Assembly: GCA_913060645.1 (NCBI GenBank)
Contig: CAJXSW010000018.1
Span: 1 to 35,901 of the forward strand
Direction: 5' to 3'
DNA length: 35,901 nt
Origin: an uncultured Dokdonia sp.
GTDB taxonomy: Bacteria; Bacteroidota; Bacteroidia; Flavobacteriales; Flavobacteriaceae
Below the pieces are notes generated by a model. The model saw only the letters and a list, made by a program, of their open reading frames with translations, had not been told where the DNA came from and did no database searches. The position numbers were made by a program, and so were the translations under genes. This document shows, one piece after another, positions 33,525 through 35,901 of this stretch. The number at the start of each line of letters is the position of its first letter. Positions within the stretch are counted from its first letter, which is position 1.

Positions 33525-34601
33525 CTATCGAAGTCTGATCTTAGGGTCTAACCATCCATATATAAAGTCTACTAGAATATTAATGGTGACAAAAAGAGTT
33601 GCGATGATAAGTACGGCACCCATTATAATAGGTAAATCCAGTGTGTTGAGCGCATCTACTATTTCTTTACCTAAGCCGTTCCAACCGAAAATATATTCTA
33701 CAAACACGGCGCCCGCGAGCATAGAAGCAAACCATCCAGATACTGCAGTCACTACAGGATTTAATGCATTTTTAAGTGCGTGGTTTTTTATAATCTGGTA
33801 GGTGGTAAGTCCTTTAGCTTTTGCAGTTCTTATATATTCTTGATTATAAACCTCAAGGAGCGAGTTACGCATTAATTGAATTACAACGGCAAGCGGACGT
33901 ATACCTAAAACTAGTGCTGGTAAAATCAAATTCTTCCATTGGATGTGCACATGCTCTCCAAAATCATCCATCTCATACAAGCTACCTGTCATATTGAGAT
34001 TGGTATATTTATGAAGGGCATAACCAAAGAGCCAAGCAAAAAGAATAGCGCTAAAAAAACTAGGAACACTCATTCCTAGTGTACTTACAATCTGTATGGT
34101 TTTGTCAACCCATGTGTCCCGCATTTGCGCAGAAATAATCCCTAAAAAAACACCAATACATATGGCAATTACAATTGCGGTAACAGCAAGAACAATCGTG
34201 TTGGGTAACGTTTCGGCAATTACTTGTGTGACGGGTTTACCTGTCTTTTGAAAACTTTCTCTTAGGTATGGATATTTTACTGCTAGCGTGCTATTGCCAA
34301 TCTCAAATAATGGAGTAGCGCTGTACTTGCCAGAGGATAGAGATGTATAGTTTTGCTCATCATTAGCGTGTAGAGAGAGCAAAGAAAGATCGTTAATGTA
34401 GTATGCGTATTGCGTACTTATAGGCTTATCAAATCCATATTTTGCACGCACTTTAGCTAGTTGTTCTGGATCTTCATTTTGATCTAGCATCATACGTGCG
34501 GGATCTCCAGGAAGTACCGTAAACAAGAAGAAAATGACGGTTACTACTCCCCATAATGTGAGAAGCGCATAACCTAATTTATATAATAGGTATTTAATCA
34601 A
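33525..34601 (-). CDS. ABC transporter permease, dipeptide/oligopeptide (DppB/OppB) type
   Basis: A 358-residue inner-membrane permease. Seen: N-terminal segment about 8-30 ending FFLFTVLPGDPARMM, the AKYGFDKP motif typical of DppB, a roughly 60-residue periplasmic insertion (70-125), PVTQVIAETLPNTIVLAV, and the ATPase-contacting EAA loop EYIRTAKAKGLTTYQIIKNH (255-274). About six membrane segments. Start: a frame is open to 34655 inside the upstream gene, but a TTG at 34599-34601 that overlaps the upstream TAA gives the normal N-terminus (IKYLLYKLGYALL). No DppC, ATPase or binding protein is adjacent in the window. Substrate is presumably a peptide, not shown. Confidence 0.88.
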   Translation of the reverse strand: MIKYLLYKLGYALLTLWGVVTVIFFLFTVLPGDPARMMLDQNEDPEQLAKVRAKYGFDKPISTQYAYYINDLSLLSLHANDEQNYTSLSSGKYSATPLFEIGNSTLAVKYPYLRESFQKTGKPVTQVIAETLPNTIVLAVTAIVIAICIGVFLGIISAQMRDTWVDKTIQIVSTLGMSVPSFFSAILFAWLFGYALHKYTNLNMTGSLYEMDDFGEHVHIQWKNLILPALVLGIRPLAVVIQLMRNSLLEVYNQEYIRTAKAKGLTTYQIIKNHALKNALNPVVTAVSGWFASMLAGAVFVEYIFGWNGLGKEIVDALNTLDLPIIMGAVLIIATLFVTINILVDFIYGWLDPKIRLR

Positions 34602-35876
34602 TTGGTGCCGCCTTACCTTCGAGCATTTGCTGTTTTGCAGCAAGCGCTTCATCAATAGTTATTTCTTTGTATTCAAACTCTTGTCCGAAAAGATCTTTTC
34701 CATATTGCTCAATAGTTTGAGGAAATCCAGCTGCAGCACGTCTTTCATTTACATCTTGTGGATCTGCTATAGGCCATATAAAATCGGCCATGTTTGGGTA
34801 TGTTGCTCCTTGAGTACCATAAATTTGAGGTTCGCCGTTACTCATAAGTAAGCGGTCTTCCATCATTGCAACAAGTCTGTATGGCAGTTCGCCATCTTTT
34901 CCAGCTTTTTTGATGGTATCTATGTAGGTTGGGATTTTATCAGGATTATGCTGGATCACATACCAAGCAGCAGTATTTGTAGGTTCGCCCACGATACTCT
35001 TCCCAGGATATCCTTTAGTTTTTATGGTATATTCAATACGCTCAAGATTAATACTATCTAGTAATTCCTGTTGCTTCCAGATAAAATTTTGAAATTCCTC
35101 TGGAGCAACGCCTAGCTTTTTAGCTTCGGCATTCTTTTCTTCACCATCTTGCAAGTACATCATCCTTCTGTACTTTTGATCAAGAATGGCTATACTATCT
35201 AGCTCGTGTTTAAGTGTGAAATCTAGATTAGGCTTACTATTTTCTAAGGTTTGTAACCGCAGATCTTGAGCATCATTATAGTGAAGCTTCTGTAAGATAG
35301 TTCCTTTGTGAAGACTCACAATCCCAGGATTTGCACGTACAATAGTTTTTAAAACCGTTTCATCTGTAAAGTAGAAGTTAAAGGGAAGTTTAAAAGCTTG
35401 CACAAACTCATCTGTTACCTCTTGAGAGGAAGAGCTTAAGCCTATTACATTATATCCTTTTCTAATTGCGTCTTCTGCAGTGGTTCTTATATTATAGTAG
35501 CCTTCTCGTTCTGTACTGGTTAAGTTATAAGCAACTATTACAACGAGATTTTCTTTCTCAAGAAATTCTGTGGTGTAGTTTTCTCCTCCACGCTCTATTG
35601 TAAAATCATGTACTGGTGGCTCATAACCTTCGGCGGTCTGTAACACTTCGTAGGAGATAAATTCTCCGTCTACTTGTGGGTAGCCTCCTTCTGTTGTAAT
35701 AACTTCTTCCTTGCCATCAATATTAAATTTCCATCGATATTCAAAGGTAGCTTCTGGCGCGCCCTCTGGTGTTTTCATTCCTTCGGCAATATTTGAACCT
35801 ACTTTATAAGCTCTAAAATCTAACAACGGCAAGTGCTCTAGTACATGCATACCAAAAAACATACACCCTATAAATG
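34594..35876 (-). CDS. DoxX/BT_3928-type protein C-terminal part fused to DUF6624, 5' partial
   Basis: The frame is open to the edge of genuine sequence (AFIGCMFFGMHVLEH before and through the first Met at 35862), so the N-terminus, probably the DoxX membrane segments, is missing. Visible: the end of a membrane helix, YKVGSNIAEGM typical of the BT_3928 family, a thioredoxin-like fold without CxxC (LVVIVAYNLTSTEREGYY, YNVIGLSSSS, FYFTDETVLKTIVRANPG), and then about 215 residues ending in DUF6624 hallmarks (VGEPTNTAAWYVIQHNPDK, MMEDRLLMSNGEPQIYGTQ). BT_3928-type genes often sit by tpiA in Bacteroidota. Its stop overlaps the permease start. Function unknown. Confidence 0.8.
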
Positions 35877-35901
35877 CTGTCTCTTATACACATCTGACGC
35901 T
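35877..35901. other. Nextera/Tn5 adapter sequence at contig end (not genomic)
   Basis: CTGTCTCTTATACACATCT (35877-35895) is the 19-base Tn5 mosaic end and GACGCT (35896-35901) is the start of the Nextera adapter. This is library-preparation sequence left on the contig, so nothing should be annotated here. Confidence 0.97.

Overview
The window is AT-rich DNA from a member of the Bacteroidota, almost certainly a marine-type Flavobacteriaceae. I base this on the gene families (PrmA/ClpS/TpiA neighbourhood, an Lnb/DUF4105-type protein, a DoxX/BT_3928-type protein, a small lipoprotein with the flavobacterial tail module), on a TTG-N20-TAnnTTTG promoter upstream of sucC, and on 1-base and 4-base gene overlaps with little Shine-Dalgarno sequence. 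A Dokdonia-like genus is possible but is only a guess. The last 25 bases (35877-35901) are not genomic: they match the Nextera Tn5 mosaic end plus adapter, so the window ends at a contig edge inside a gene.

Positions 134-25730 hold one long plus-strand surface-polysaccharide locus. It has eight GT2-type and six GT4-type glycosyltransferases, one unassigned GT-B-like transferase, an acyltransferase-3 membrane protein, an MBOAT O-acyltransferase with an SGNH-like partner, a left-handed beta-helix acetyltransferase, an O-antigen polymerase/ligase-type membrane protein, and at the far end a polyprenyl-phosphate sugar-1-phosphate transferase that would start the lipid-linked glycan. In the middle a CMP-nonulosonate synthetase fused to a KdsC-type phosphatase overlaps a NeuB-type synthase, so the glycan probably carries a sialic-acid-like sugar. 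A decayed core-2/I-branching (GT14) remnant lies just before this pair. No flippase, chain-length regulator, outer-membrane exporter or nucleotide-sugar precursor genes are present, so the locus continues to the left or relies on genes elsewhere.

Positions 25733-35876 are minus-strand housekeeping and envelope genes: an Lnb/DUF4105-family membrane protein, a small secreted protein, sucC, clpS, prmA, a subtilisin-like S8 peptidase, a short lipoprotein, tpiA, a Dpp/Opp-type ABC permease and a partial DoxX/BT_3928-DUF6624 protein. Three good intrinsic terminators separate these units. The polysaccharide operon and this block converge with only 2 bases between their stop codons.

The most distinctive feature is a dispersed perfect palindrome, CGCTTTCGCGAAAGCG or its 14-base core. 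It occurs 10 times exactly and 3 times in altered form, both between genes and inside genes. Its coding copies fall in all three frames (RFRES, AFAKA, LSRK). One altered copy is fused directly to a second palindrome, TCCCGATAGCTATCGGGA. A separate tandem 112-base intergenic repeat with inverted-repeat ends lies at 13928-14159.
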